Counted from the first letter of the stretch, positions 49,868 through 59,060 are shown. The stretch is DNA of 64,000 nucleotides from Leadbetterella sp. (GCA_019638185.1 JAHBUH010000002.1:248001-312000), one strand, 5' to 3'. Numbers and translations: made by a program. Notes: a model not told the origin generated them from the sequence alone.

Positions 49868-51016
49868 CTACCAGGCTTTCAGGTACAGGGTTTTAAAATC
49901 TTCCCGGGTCACCGGCTTGGGGTTATTCGGGTGGGCAAAATCCGCCAGGGCCAGGTCAGCGAGGGTCTCAATATGCTCTTCTTTTACGCCGATCTCCCTG
50001 AGCCGGGCCGGGATGCCTATGCGGCTGTTCAGTTCGGCCAGGTCCTGCACCACGCCTTCGCCGGATTCATTTTTGAGCTCCAGATGGCGGGCTATATTCC
50101 GGAATTTATCTTCAAAGCCGGCTATGTTAAACTCCATCCCGTAGGGCAGGTTAACGGCATTGGCCAGGCCGTGGTGGGTATCTAAAAGAGACGATAGCGG
50201 GTGCGCCAGCGAGTGCACTACGCCCAGCCCTTTCTGGAAGGCAATGGCCCCCATCATGGAACCCAGGAGCATTTCTGCGCGGGATTCCAGGTCCGGGCGT
50301 AAGGTAGCTCTCTCAATAGCCCCGTGCACCAGCTTCATGCCTTCCAGCGCGATGCCGTCGCACATGGGATGGTAATTTTTAGCCAGGTAAGCCTCCAGGT
50401 TATGCGTGAGGGCATCCATGCCCGTAGCGGCGGTGATGGCCGCGGGGATATCCATGGTCAGGAGGGGATCGGCAAATACGACCTGCGCCATCAGCTTAGG
50501 CGAGAACAGGATCTTCTTCTGATGGGTTTCATCGTCGGCAATAATGGCGCTGCGGCCTACTTCCGAGCCGGTTCCGGAGGTAGTAGGCACGGTAATAAAA
50601 TGGGGTACATCGTTAGTGACATACACGTCTCCGCCGATCAGGTCATCGTATTTGAAGAGGTCTTCGCGGTGGTAAATCCGGAGCACAATGGCCCGGGCCA
50701 CGTCCAGGCCGGCGCCCCCACCGATTCCCACCACGCTGTCGCGCCCGGTATTATCCCACACCTCGGTGCCTTTGTACACGTCTGATTTCACCGGGTTTTT
50801 ATGGATGTCAGAGAATACTTCCGTACTGATGCCGTTTTTCTGCAGGTCGGTGATGATCGCTTTAAAAAAGGGCAGCTGGGCCACCACCGGGTCAGTAACA
50901 ATTAACGGAGCTTTAAGATGGTGGGATTTTAAATAAGCGGGCAGCTCTTTAGCTGCACCGGCCCCAAACCGGATGGTAGTGGGGAAATTGTATTGACGCA
51001 CTGTATTGAAGTCCAT
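49868..51016 (-). CDS. Iron-containing alcohol dehydrogenase
   Basis: 382 residues; group III (iron-dependent) ADH. The NAD-binding signature is VGIGGGAGLDVARAI, with GTGSEVGRSAII, the metal-ligand region ATGMDALTHNLEAY (Asp, His) and HSLAHPLSSLLDTHHGLANAVNLP (His residues). In this operon it most simply oxidises the alcohol of a gamma-glutamyl amino alcohol to the aldehyde. That replaces the FAD oxidase PuuB, which is required for amines such as putrescine but is not encoded here. It lies 8 bp downstream of the glutamine synthetase-like gene. Confidence 0.9.
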   Translation of the reverse strand: MDFNTVRQYNFPTTIRFGAGAAKELPAYLKSHHLKAPLIVTDPVVAQLPFFKAIITDLQKNGISTEVFSDIHKNPVKSDVYKGTEVWDNTGRDSVVGIGGGAGLDVARAIVLRIYHREDLFKYDDLIGGDVYVTNDVPHFITVPTTSGTGSEVGRSAIIADDETHQKKILFSPKLMAQVVFADPLLTMDIPAAITAATGMDALTHNLEAYLAKNYHPMCDGIALEGMKLVHGAIERATLRPDLESRAEMLLGSMMGAIAFQKGLGVVHSLAHPLSSLLDTHHGLANAVNLPYGMEFNIAGFEDKFRNIARHLELKNESGEGVVQDLAELNSRIGIPARLREIGVKEEHIETLADLALADFAHPNNPKPVTREDFKTLYLKAW

Positions 51017-51024
51017 ATAAAAAT

Positions 51025-52386
51025 TTAAATTATTTCAAGATAACGTTTTAGTTCCCAGTCGGTTACTACTTTGCTGAACTGCCTCCATTCCCATTCCCGG
51101 GTGCCTGTAAAATGCTCAACGAATTTTTCGCCGAACAGTTCCTTCGCCACCGCTGAATTTTTCATGGCCTGGGTAGCTTCCCAAAGGTTAGCGGGCAGCA
51201 GCCCGTTTTTCCGGTCGGCATAACCGTTTCCGATGCTGGCCGGGGTAGTCAGCTTCATGTTTTGCTGTACGCCATAGAACCCGGCGGCCAGGCAGGCCGC
51301 AATGGCCAGGTAAGGGTTGGAATCGGAGCCCACCACCCGGGTTTCCAGGCGGGTGCTTTTGGAGCTTCCGGGCAATGCCCTCAGGGCCGTGGTACGGTTA
51401 TCCACCGCCCAGGTAAGCGTGGTAGGGGCCCAGGCGCCTTCCACCAGTCGCTTATAGCTGTTTACTGTAGGGGCAAACATGGGCAGGATAAAGGGAAGAC
51501 AGTAGAGCTGCCCTGCTATATAACTTTCCATCAGGGCGCTGATATGATGAGGGGCATCGGCGTCATAGAAAAGGTTTTTTGCTTTGTCGGCCGTCCACAG
51601 GCTCTGGTGAACATGGCCGCTGCAGCCCGGCAGCGACTCGTGAAATTTAGCCATAAACGTGGGCAGAATACCGTGGCGGTGCCCTATTTCTTTGACCCCT
51701 GATTTAAAGAGCACGGCCCGGTCTGCGGCTTCCAGGGCTTCAGAATAGGTAATGGCCGCTTCGTACACCCCGGGCCCGGTTTCGGTATGAATGCCTTCCA
51801 GCGGAACGCCAAACTGCCCGAGGAGGTCAAACAGGTCGTGAAAAAAGGCGCTGTTCTGGGAGGCTCTTAACACGGAGTAGCCAAACATGCCCTGAGTGAG
51901 AGGCCGGGTGCGGTTAAAGCCTTCCTTATGCAGCTCAGGGCCGTTATCTTCCAGGTTAAACCATTCAAATTCCTGGGAGCAGAAGGCGTGGTAACCGGCC
52001 CGGGTTATTTTTTGGGTGACATTTTTCAGCAAGGTACGGGGGCATACTTCGGCGCAGTTAGCGTCTGTACTGAAGTCGGCCAGGAAAAAGGGGAGCTGCT
52101 CTTCCCAGGGTACTTCGCGGAAGGTGCTGATGTCTATGATCGCTGTGGCATCGGGGTAGCCGCTATGCCAGCCGGTTACGCGGGCATTGTCATAGGCTAC
52201 GTCACCGGCGTCCCATCCGAAGATCACATCGCAGAAGCCGAAGCCGCTTTTGACAATAGAAGCAAATTTCTCAAAGCTGACCACTTTGCCGCGGAGAATG
52301 CCGTCAATGTCCGTAACGGCCAGCTTTACTTTGGTGGTATTGGCGGCACTTAATTTTTCAAGAAGCCGGGTTAACTCATCGTTCAT
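51025..52386 (-). CDS. Glutamine synthetase-like gamma-glutamyl amine ligase (PuuA/GlnA4 type)
   Basis: 453 residues with the GS_N and GS catalytic folds: AVTDIDGILRGK opens the N-terminal part, ETGPGVYEAAI is the metal Glu motif, GCSGHVHQSLW the GS ATP site, and MFAPTVNSYKRL and NRTTALR are the substrate loop. It lacks the adenylylation-type loop of GlnA and is of the PuuA/IpuC/GlnA4 kind, which joins glutamate to a primary amine instead of ammonia using ATP. In this operon it would activate the amine imported by the neighbouring permease. It overlaps the permease gene by 4 bp, so the two are coupled. Confidence 0.9.
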   Translation of the reverse strand: MNDELTRLLEKLSAANTTKVKLAVTDIDGILRGKVVSFEKFASIVKSGFGFCDVIFGWDAGDVAYDNARVTGWHSGYPDATAIIDISTFREVPWEEQLPFFLADFSTDANCAEVCPRTLLKNVTQKITRAGYHAFCSQEFEWFNLEDNGPELHKEGFNRTRPLTQGMFGYSVLRASQNSAFFHDLFDLLGQFGVPLEGIHTETGPGVYEAAITYSEALEAADRAVLFKSGVKEIGHRHGILPTFMAKFHESLPGCSGHVHQSLWTADKAKNLFYDADAPHHISALMESYIAGQLYCLPFILPMFAPTVNSYKRLVEGAWAPTTLTWAVDNRTTALRALPGSSKSTRLETRVVGSDSNPYLAIAACLAAGFYGVQQNMKLTTPASIGNGYADRKNGLLPANLWEATQAMKNSAVAKELFGEKFVEHFTGTREWEWRQFSKVVTDWELKRYLEII

Positions 52387-53711
52387 ATTGATCGGGGTTT
52401 AACAAAGAAATGAAACCAGGCATATCCCAGTAAAAGGAGCAGGAAAAACACAAGGGCCACACCGGTATTATAAATGATCATGGCGATCATGGCCACCACG
52501 GCTATGACCAGCGAAATCACCGGGAACCAGGGGTAGAGCGGTACCTTGAAAGGCCGGGGCAATTCCGGGTTCTTCTTCCGGAGAATGAGTACGGTAACCG
52601 AAGAGAAAATATACAGCGTAATGGCCCCGAAGCAGGCAATGGTGATGATGTCACCGGTTTTCCCGGTGAGAAGGGCTATAATACCGATGACCATATTTAT
52701 CACCAGGGCATTGGCCGGTGTTTTGAACCGGGAATGCACTTTTCCGAAAAGGGAGGGAATATAATGGACCCGGCCGAATTCAAAAGTGGACCGGCCCGCC
52801 GCCAGGATGATCCCGTGGAAGGAGGCTACCAGCCCCAGCAGGCCCACGCTGATCAGGAGGTGGTACAGGAAGGCGTTATCACCGGTAATGACGGATAAGG
52901 CCAGGGGAAGCGGGGAATCAGAGGGCTCAGCGCCCGGATGGGGGTAAACGATGGTCTCCCAGCCGCCGATGCCCACTGCAGAAATAAAGGTCAGGATACA
53001 CAATATCACCAGGGTGAGCAAAGCCGAACCGAAGCCGATCAGCACATTCCGCTGGGGATTAATGGCTTCTTCGGCCACATTGGCCACCCCTTCAATGGCC
53101 AGAAAAAACCAGATGGCGAACGGAATGGCCGCCCAGGCTCCGGCCCAGCCGTTCGGTAAGGGGTTTTTGTGCAGGTTTTCCATTTCAAAGTGGGGCAGGG
53201 TCACCCCTGCAAAAATCAGGAGCTCCACCACCGCCAGGATGGTAATGACCAGCTCAAAGGTGGCCGCCGCCTTTACGCCGTAGATGTTAAGCCCGGTAAA
53301 AATCAGGTAGGCGGCAATGGATATGGCAATGACCGGGATGCCGGGGAAAAACAGGTGAAAATAAGCACCGATAGCCGCAGCAATGGCCGGAGGCGCAAAG
53401 ACAAATTCAATGATCTGGGCCAGGCCGGCGATAAACCCGGCGTCTTTGCCCAGGGCTTTGGTGGCGTAATCAAATACCCCTCCGGCTTTGGGAATAGCGC
53501 AGGCCAGCTCCGTATACGAAAAGGTAAAAGTGACATACATAATGATGATGAGGAAAGTGGCTGCTGCCAGGCCGTAGGTGCCGCCGGCTTCCAGGCCGAG
53601 ATTCCAGCCGAAGTACATCCCGGAGATTACATAGCCTACGCCAAGTCCCCACAGCATCAGCGGGCCGAGGGTTCGCGACAAGTGGTTTTCAGGAAGGTTG
53701 GGTTTTGACAT
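52383..53711 (-). CDS. APC-family permease, ethanolamine permease-like
   Basis: 442 residues from MSKPNLPENHLSRTLGP (an ATG at 53726 and a longer frame to 53771 are also open). It has about twelve helices of the amino acid-polyamine-organocation superfamily. The first helix GLGVGYVISGMYFGWN and the next GGTYGLAAATF are close to ethanolamine permease (Eat/EutP-type) sequences, and the broken helix-1 Gly motif is present. It would import ethanolamine or a similar amino alcohol by proton exchange. It is the first gene of the operon and overlaps the ligase gene by 4 bp. The divergent Ldh-type gene starts 86 bp away. Confidence 0.85.
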   Translation of the reverse strand: MSKPNLPENHLSRTLGPLMLWGLGVGYVISGMYFGWNLGLEAGGTYGLAAATFLIIIMYVTFTFSYTELACAIPKAGGVFDYATKALGKDAGFIAGLAQIIEFVFAPPAIAAAIGAYFHLFFPGIPVIAISIAAYLIFTGLNIYGVKAAATFELVITILAVVELLIFAGVTLPHFEMENLHKNPLPNGWAGAWAAIPFAIWFFLAIEGVANVAEEAINPQRNVLIGFGSALLTLVILCILTFISAVGIGGWETIVYPHPGAEPSDSPLPLALSVITGDNAFLYHLLISVGLLGLVASFHGIILAAGRSTFEFGRVHYIPSLFGKVHSRFKTPANALVINMVIGIIALLTGKTGDIITIACFGAITLYIFSSVTVLILRKKNPELPRPFKVPLYPWFPVISLVIAVVAMIAMIIYNTGVALVFFLLLLLGYAWFHFFVKPRSI

Positions 53712-53797
53712 ATTCTGAATTTTCATGCTAAATATAGGAAAAGTTGATGCAGGAAATAAAAAAATATGCACATCTTTACTCGTATGGAGGGGGATAT

Positions 53798-54901
53798 ATG
53801 GAAAAAGCCCCTGTGTATAAAACGATGAGTATGTATAAAGCAGATAAAATCAGGAAGTTTACGGAACAAGTCTTCAAATCCATCGGCTGCCCGGCCAAAG
53901 ACGCCCGCCTGGCCGCCGATATCCTGGTCAGTGCCGACCTGAACGGCGTGGATTCCCACGGTGTGGCCCGACTGGCCGGCTATGTACGCCTTTATGATCA
54001 CGGCCGGCTGAACCCCGCGCCGGAGATTAAAGTCATTCACGAAACGCCTTCCACGGCTACCGTAGACGGTGACCGGGGCCTGGGCCTGGTGGTGGCGCCT
54101 TATGCTATGAAACTGGCCATGAAAAAGGCCAAAAAGACCGGTTCCGGCTGGGTTTCCGTTCAGAATTCCAATCACTTCGGAATAGCGGGCTACCACGCCT
54201 CGCTGGCCCTGGAGCAAGACATGATAGGCTGGGCCATGACCAATGCCGCCCCCCTGGTGGTTCCCACGTTTTCCCGGGAAAAATTATTAGGTACCAATCC
54301 CATTGCCGTGGCTGTACCGGCGGGTGAACAGCCGGCCTTCCTGGCCGATTTTGCCACTACAGCGGTGGCCTACGGCAAGATGGAGATCCTGCAGCGGAAA
54401 GGCGAAAAGGCGCCCATCGGGTGGGTACAGGATGAGGCCGGGAATCCTACCGATAATGCCAATGCGGTGAAAGAAGGTGGCGGCCTCCTGCCGCTGGGCG
54501 GTGACCGCGAGCACGGCAGCCACAAAGGCTACGGGCTGGGCGCCGTGGTGGATATCTTCTCCGGCGTGCTGTCAGGGGCTAATTTCGGCCCGTGGGTGCC
54601 GCCCTTTGCCACCGCCGGCTTCCAGGGAGTAGCCGCTGAACAGGTAGGCAGGGGCACGGGGCATTTCCTGGGCGCCATGCGGATAGACGGCTTCCGCCCC
54701 AAAGAAGAGTTTAAGGCCCACATGGATAAGTGGATCACGCGCTTCCGCTCGGCAAAAGCCGTAGACGGCCAAAGCGTGCAGATCCCCGGCGACCAGGAGC
54801 GCCGTTATAAAGCCGAGCGCCTGGCGCAGGGGATCCCGCTGAATGATAAAGTAGTGGAGAGCCTGGCGGAATTAGGGGAGCGGTTCGGAATAAAGTGGTA
54901 A
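53798..54901 (+). CDS. Malate/L-lactate dehydrogenase-family oxidoreductase (Ldh2 type)
   Basis: 367 residues from the ATG at 53798, which has a strong Shine-Dalgarno-like GGAGGGGG six bases before it (53787-53793); the frame is open further up and inner ATGs at 53825 and 53831 exist. It has the NAD-dependent Ldh2 fold: SADLNGVDSHGVARLAGYVR (catalytic His and Arg), NSNHFGIAGYHASLAL (substrate and NAD binding) and EHGSHKGYGLGAVVDI. The family reduces 2-oxoacids such as pyruvate, or acts on malate, ureidoglycolate or 2-oxopantoate. It diverges from the ethanolamine-type operon and could serve it or just neighbour it. Confidence 0.88.
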   Translation: MEKAPVYKTMSMYKADKIRKFTEQVFKSIGCPAKDARLAADILVSADLNGVDSHGVARLAGYVRLYDHGRLNPAPEIKVIHETPSTATVDGDRGLGLVVAPYAMKLAMKKAKKTGSGWVSVQNSNHFGIAGYHASLALEQDMIGWAMTNAAPLVVPTFSREKLLGTNPIAVAVPAGEQPAFLADFATTAVAYGKMEILQRKGEKAPIGWVQDEAGNPTDNANAVKEGGGLLPLGGDREHGSHKGYGLGAVVDIFSGVLSGANFGPWVPPFATAGFQGVAAEQVGRGTGHFLGAMRIDGFRPKEEFKAHMDKWITRFRSAKAVDGQSVQIPGDQERRYKAERLAQGIPLNDKVVESLAELGERFGIKW

Positions 54902-54906
54902 TAACC

Positions 54907-56646
54907 TTATTGTTTTTCCATCCAGATCCGGTTCAGCCATAGTTCCCGGTTACCGGCCACCCGGAATTCCACTTTGTTTTTACCGGGCGTTTTAAGGGTG
55001 ATTTTGCCCAAATTCCGGTCGGTAAATTCATCGGTGTAATTTTTTTCATTGGGCTCCACCACCACTTTGCCGTCCGGGTTCAGCGTGCCTTTCAGCACGG
55101 TGTCTCCCACCTTTATTTCTATGGCCAGGGGATGGGCGGAGGGATTATGGGCCGATACGTCTATTTTGTAGGTTCCTTCTTCAGGCAGGTAGACTTCCCA
55201 CTGCAATGGTTCTGCAGCCGTAATGATCCGCTCCGGCCGGGTGCCGTCGTATTTCTTTATGGTAAAATTCCCGGCATTCAAGAGGTTAGAGGCATTCAGG
55301 GCAAACCCGCCGAAGGTAGATTCTGCGGCTATATTTTTATCCAGGGAGATATCATCAAATTCCAGCTTAATAATGGAATTATAACCATCAGCCGGTCTTT
55401 TGGGTACTTTGATATGCATCAGCGGGCCCCATTGCTCAAGGGTCAGCTCCCGGGTCTTGCCGTTTTCCAGCAGCAGCTGAGCACTTTTCGGAGTGCTGGT
55501 GATGCCGGAAACCCGCAGCGTCTGATCCAGTGGCCAGTTAAATACGTGAAGGTATACTTCGTTACCTGATTTCGTTATTTTACCCCAGTCGTGCTGGTTA
55601 GGCCTCAGGCCCACGCCGGTATTGTTATAAACGGCCTGGCCGTAATGGCCCAGCCATTTGCCCAGGTCTTCCAGGCGGGATACGCTTTCCCACGACAGGG
55701 AGCCGTCTGCCCGCGGACCGATATTCAGCGTGTAGCCACCGTTCAGGCTGACGTTCCCGATCAGCGATTTGAAGAGCTGGGCACTGGATTTCCATTCCTT
55801 TTCCTGGCCGTTATAGCCCCAGGAGTGGGCTATGGTCCCGGGCGTTTCCCAGGGATGGGTGATGTATTGAGAGCCGAAAACGTTATCGCCCAGGGTCTGG
55901 AAATCCACGTATTTGGTGTCGGCAGGTAAGCCCAGCCGCGAGTTAATCAGGCAGTTAGGCTGTAATTCCCGGATAAGGTTAGCGGCTTGTTCCAGCTGCT
56001 CTTTTTTGAAGATGCTTTTTTCGTAGGGGATCCACATATCAAACCACATGATGGCGATATCGCCGTAGTTGGTCAGCAGCTCCCGCAGCTGGGGGATGGC
56101 CTTTTCCTGCCAGTACTGGTTAAACTGCTCGTCGGTCACCCGGCCTTTTATTTCCTGGTTATGATCCCAGGCGTAGGGGTGTTCCCAGTCTATCCAGTGC
56201 GAATAGTAGAAACCCAGCTTCATGTCGTGCTTTTTGCAGGCGGCCGCCAGTTCTTTGAGCACATCGCGGCCGGAGCCCGACAGGTTAGGCAGGGAGTAGT
56301 TACCTACTTTGGTATCCCACAGGGCCACGCCATCGTGATGTTTGGAGGTCATGATGATGTATTTCATGCCTGATTTTTTAGCCAGGAGCACCCATTCTTC
56401 GGGGTTGATATTCTCCCAGTCGAAACGCTTGGCCAGTTCCCCGTATTCTTCCTTGGAGATCCGGTTCCGGTAGCGTATCCATTCGGCGTAATTATTCCTG
56501 TACCGTAAATTTTCCCCTTTCCACATTCCTTCAGCGGCGGAGTAGAGTCCCCAGTGAATAAACATACCGAAGCGGGCTTTTTCAAACCATGAGGATTGGG
56601 CCTGTGTGGCAAAGGAGATCAGGCATAAAATAAAAACTTTCTTCAT
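54907..56646 (-). CDS. Alpha-L-fucosidase, GH29
   Basis: 579 residues with a signal peptide (KKVFILCLISFATQA). The GH29 barrel fills about 17-345: WFEKARFGMFIHWGLYS, TSKHHDGVALWDT, GFYYSHWIDW and IAIMWFDMW, where the Asp (near residue 201) is the nucleophile. The rest (about 350-579) is a C-terminal beta-sandwich/carbohydrate-binding part. It removes terminal alpha-L-fucose from glycans in the periplasm. It is convergent with the Ldh gene (5 bp) and divergent from the NTF2-like gene. Confidence 0.9.
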   Translation of the reverse strand: MKKVFILCLISFATQAQSSWFEKARFGMFIHWGLYSAAEGMWKGENLRYRNNYAEWIRYRNRISKEEYGELAKRFDWENINPEEWVLLAKKSGMKYIIMTSKHHDGVALWDTKVGNYSLPNLSGSGRDVLKELAAACKKHDMKLGFYYSHWIDWEHPYAWDHNQEIKGRVTDEQFNQYWQEKAIPQLRELLTNYGDIAIMWFDMWIPYEKSIFKKEQLEQAANLIRELQPNCLINSRLGLPADTKYVDFQTLGDNVFGSQYITHPWETPGTIAHSWGYNGQEKEWKSSAQLFKSLIGNVSLNGGYTLNIGPRADGSLSWESVSRLEDLGKWLGHYGQAVYNNTGVGLRPNQHDWGKITKSGNEVYLHVFNWPLDQTLRVSGITSTPKSAQLLLENGKTRELTLEQWGPLMHIKVPKRPADGYNSIIKLEFDDISLDKNIAAESTFGGFALNASNLLNAGNFTIKKYDGTRPERIITAAEPLQWEVYLPEEGTYKIDVSAHNPSAHPLAIEIKVGDTVLKGTLNPDGKVVVEPNEKNYTDEFTDRNLGKITLKTPGKNKVEFRVAGNRELWLNRIWMEKQ

Positions 56647-56668
56647 AGAGAGCAGGTTGTTAATTCGT

Positions 56669-56676
56669 CAAATATA
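56669..56676 (-). promoter_or_regulatory. Candidate -7 box for the GH29 gene
   Basis: The minus strand reads TATATTTG (TAnnTTTG) 22 bp before the GH29 ATG at 56646. No -33 seen. Confidence 0.4.
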
Positions 56677-56752
56677 AGTTTTTTTATTTCTCTTTTATGC
56701 TGAAATTTGCTTCAAAAACAGGCTTTATCTGAAATAGCCAAATTTTATACCT

Positions 56753-57199
56753 ATGAAAAAGTTAATTACCCTTGTTTTATTCTTCACCTGTTTTACCGGC
56801 TATTCTCAAACACGGGAAGCGGATTCCGTGCGGGAAACCATTAACCGGTTTTTTGATGCCATGCGGAATTCGGATTCTGCTGCCATGAAAAGCGTGGTGG
56901 CTTCCGGGGCTATCCTTCAGACCATTACGGCAACCAATGACATAAAACCCGGCGATTTTGCTGCTTTTTACTCGTCTGTGGCCAAGGCGGCAAAAGGAAG
57001 CCTTGACGAGCGTATCACTTTCGGTACGGTGAATACCGACGGCAACCTGGCGGCCGCCTGGACCCCCTATGAATTTTATTATAACGGGAAGTTTTCCCAC
57101 TGCGGGGTAAACAGCTTCCAGCTGCATAAAGAAAACGGGGCCTGGAAGATCCGGTATGTGATCGATACCCGCCGGAAAGAAGACTGTGTAAAAAATTAA
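56753..57199 (+). CDS. Secreted NTF2-like (SnoaL/DUF4440-type) protein
   Basis: 148 residues: signal peptide (KKLITLVLFFTCFTGYS), then the NTF2-like fold with RETINRFFDAMRNSDSAAM (helix 1 and 2), VASGAIL, AAAWTPYEFYYNGKFSHCGVNSFQL and WKIRYVIDTRR. The family is a scaffold used for many enzymes and binding proteins, so no activity is claimed. Its stop and the stop of the convergent GH127 gene share the same TTAA. Confidence 0.75.
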   Translation: MKKLITLVLFFTCFTGYSQTREADSVRETINRFFDAMRNSDSAAMKSVVASGAILQTITATNDIKPGDFAAFYSSVAKAAKGSLDERITFGTVNTDGNLAAAWTPYEFYYNGKFSHCGVNSFQLHKENGAWKIRYVIDTRRKEDCVKN

Positions 57200-59058
57200 T
57201 GCCTGCTGTACAGCTGGGGGATCCATACCCGGTAGACGGGCTTGTCCGGTGCATAGCCGGCTGAGGCGTAGTCACAAAACATGAGCTTTACAGGCCCTGC
57301 CCCCTCTTCCGTAAATGATTCGGTGATAAATTTAGCCTTAAACCCGCTGCCCTGCTTTGTGCGGTCTGCTGCCTCTAACTCTATGTATCCCGGCTCACTT
57401 CTGACCGGCGTGAAGGCCTTGGCCACATCGTAGTGGGCCTGACGGCTATCCAGAGCCAGCAGGACAGGGCCGCGCAGGATGGTGTGAAAGGCAGGGGTTT
57501 CTCCCTGGCTGAGGAGCCTTCCCCGCATATCAAACCCGATATGAATGCGGTCTCCTTTTTTCCACGGCCGGGTTATGAACAGGTATTCTCCGGGTACAGT
57601 GGGGTAGGGCTCCCCGTTAACGGTTACCTCATGGCGTTTACTCCAGGCCGGGATACGCAGGGCCACGGTAAAGGTCTCCGCTGCGGAGGGTTCTACCAGG
57701 ATATCGGCCGTTTCTGTTTCCGGGTAGGAGGTTTCCTGCCGGATCACCAGTTCTTTGCCGTAGGGAGTGGACAGGCTGTAGGTTCCTGCCACGAAATAAT
57801 TAATGGAAGCGCCTTCTCCGGAGCGCATCACAATGTGCCGGGGGAAGTTAAAGAGGCCCCGCGGGCCGCTGGCGTCACAGCAGTTCAGGTGCATGCCGCA
57901 CTGCCCGCTTCCGGGAAGCCGCTGGCCGGTCAGGGGCGTATATTTGGCCCAGTGCAGCCCGTCAGGGCTTACGGCGCCCAGCAGGGCATTGTAAAAAGTC
58001 TGCTCTGCCGCGTCAGCATACCGGGCATCGCCGGTGAGCCGGAGCAGCTGGTGGCTGAGTTTCAGCCAGGTGACCGTTACGCAGGTTTCCTGGTAATGCC
58101 GGATGGGCAGGGCCTGGAGAGCCTTTCCGCCAAACCACATTTCAGCGGCAGCGCCGGACCCGGCCACGTTGATCTCGGTATCGTAAATGTTTTGCCAGGC
58201 CGTGATCACGGCGTCGCGATAAGCGGTTTTCCCGGTCAGCCGGTACAGCTCCAGGAGGCCCTCGTAGCACGACATCATCTCATAGGCTTTCTGTCCCTGC
58301 TCCCAGCTGTACCATTCCTTAGGTGCGGGAAAACGCTGCCCTACGTTAACGTTAGATTTACGGATGAGGCCGGGGCCCTGGTCTGTGTCCCATTGCCTGA
58401 CGATCTCCTCTGCAAAAGCGAGGTAACGCGGTTCACCGGTGAGGCGGTAGAGCTGGCAGACGGGTTCCAGCACCGAGGAGGCCGCCATACCGCGGTAATT
58501 GCCCCGGATCACGATGCTGCCTCCTACGGCGGCCAGCTCGGCCATCAGGTGGTCAGCCAGTTTTTTAGCAGCCTGAAGCGCGGGGGCGTAGCCGCTCAGC
58601 TCATAATAATCCAGCAGGCCCAGCATACAGTATTTGCGGCCCCAGATGTCCCATTGCTCCAGGCGATGATCCGGGGCGTAGTTACCGATATACCCGTCGG
58701 GCGTCTGCGTGGCAATGAGCTTATCCACGGCTTCCCGCAGCAGGCTGCTGAGCGCCGGAGAAGGTGCATAACGCTGGGCAGAAATGGCCGATGTGATCCA
58801 TTTTCCCCAGAATTCCGACTGCCAGCGATGGGTTTCATTGCGGTGCCGGAAGGGCTCCACCAGGTGATCCACGTCCTGACCTACTATACCATTACTATAA
58901 ACACCCGCAAAGCGGCTCTCCCTGCTTCCCCAGGAACAGGTATAGGGGCCGGGGCTGAACAGCAGCTTATCGGCCCGCGGGCTGTCTGCCTGGCTGAAAG
59001 CCACCGGCGCAAAATGGAGAAGCAGAAATAAGCCTGCAAAGCGGGTGTAACGTTTCAT
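57196..59058 (-). CDS. Beta-L-arabinofuranosidase, GH127 (DUF1680)
   Basis: 620 residues with a signal peptide (FAGLFLLLHFAPVAFS). The Zn/Cys centre of GH127 is visible: ETC (Glu 324 and Cys 326) and a Cys pair in NCCDASGPR (near 393-394, of which the first would be the nucleophile), with the acid/base Glu in AAAEMWFGG about 18 residues earlier. The alpha/alpha-barrel and C-terminal sandwich are typical. It would split beta-L-arabinofuranosyl units of plant or algal glycans in the periplasm. It is 2 bp downstream of the phosphatase gene and ends in a shared TTAA with the NTF2-like gene. Confidence 0.88.
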   Translation of the reverse strand: MKRYTRFAGLFLLLHFAPVAFSQADSPRADKLLFSPGPYTCSWGSRESRFAGVYSNGIVGQDVDHLVEPFRHRNETHRWQSEFWGKWITSAISAQRYAPSPALSSLLREAVDKLIATQTPDGYIGNYAPDHRLEQWDIWGRKYCMLGLLDYYELSGYAPALQAAKKLADHLMAELAAVGGSIVIRGNYRGMAASSVLEPVCQLYRLTGEPRYLAFAEEIVRQWDTDQGPGLIRKSNVNVGQRFPAPKEWYSWEQGQKAYEMMSCYEGLLELYRLTGKTAYRDAVITAWQNIYDTEINVAGSGAAAEMWFGGKALQALPIRHYQETCVTVTWLKLSHQLLRLTGDARYADAAEQTFYNALLGAVSPDGLHWAKYTPLTGQRLPGSGQCGMHLNCCDASGPRGLFNFPRHIVMRSGEGASINYFVAGTYSLSTPYGKELVIRQETSYPETETADILVEPSAAETFTVALRIPAWSKRHEVTVNGEPYPTVPGEYLFITRPWKKGDRIHIGFDMRGRLLSQGETPAFHTILRGPVLLALDSRQAHYDVAKAFTPVRSEPGYIELEAADRTKQGSGFKAKFITESFTEEGAGPVKLMFCDYASAGYAPDKPVYRVWIPQLYSRH

Positions 59059-59060
59059 TG

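Noticed and set aside
47802-53711. Plain putrescine (Puu) pathway
   Set aside because: An alcohol dehydrogenase is present instead of the PuuB oxidase, and the permease resembles ethanolamine permease; putrescine remains possible only if an oxidase is encoded elsewhere.
57433-59031. Open frame of 532 codons on the plus strand inside the GH127 gene
   Set aside because: It is wholly antisense to a gene with signal peptide and full active-site motifs, and has no start context or domain of its own; high GC and codon bias make such long shadows common.
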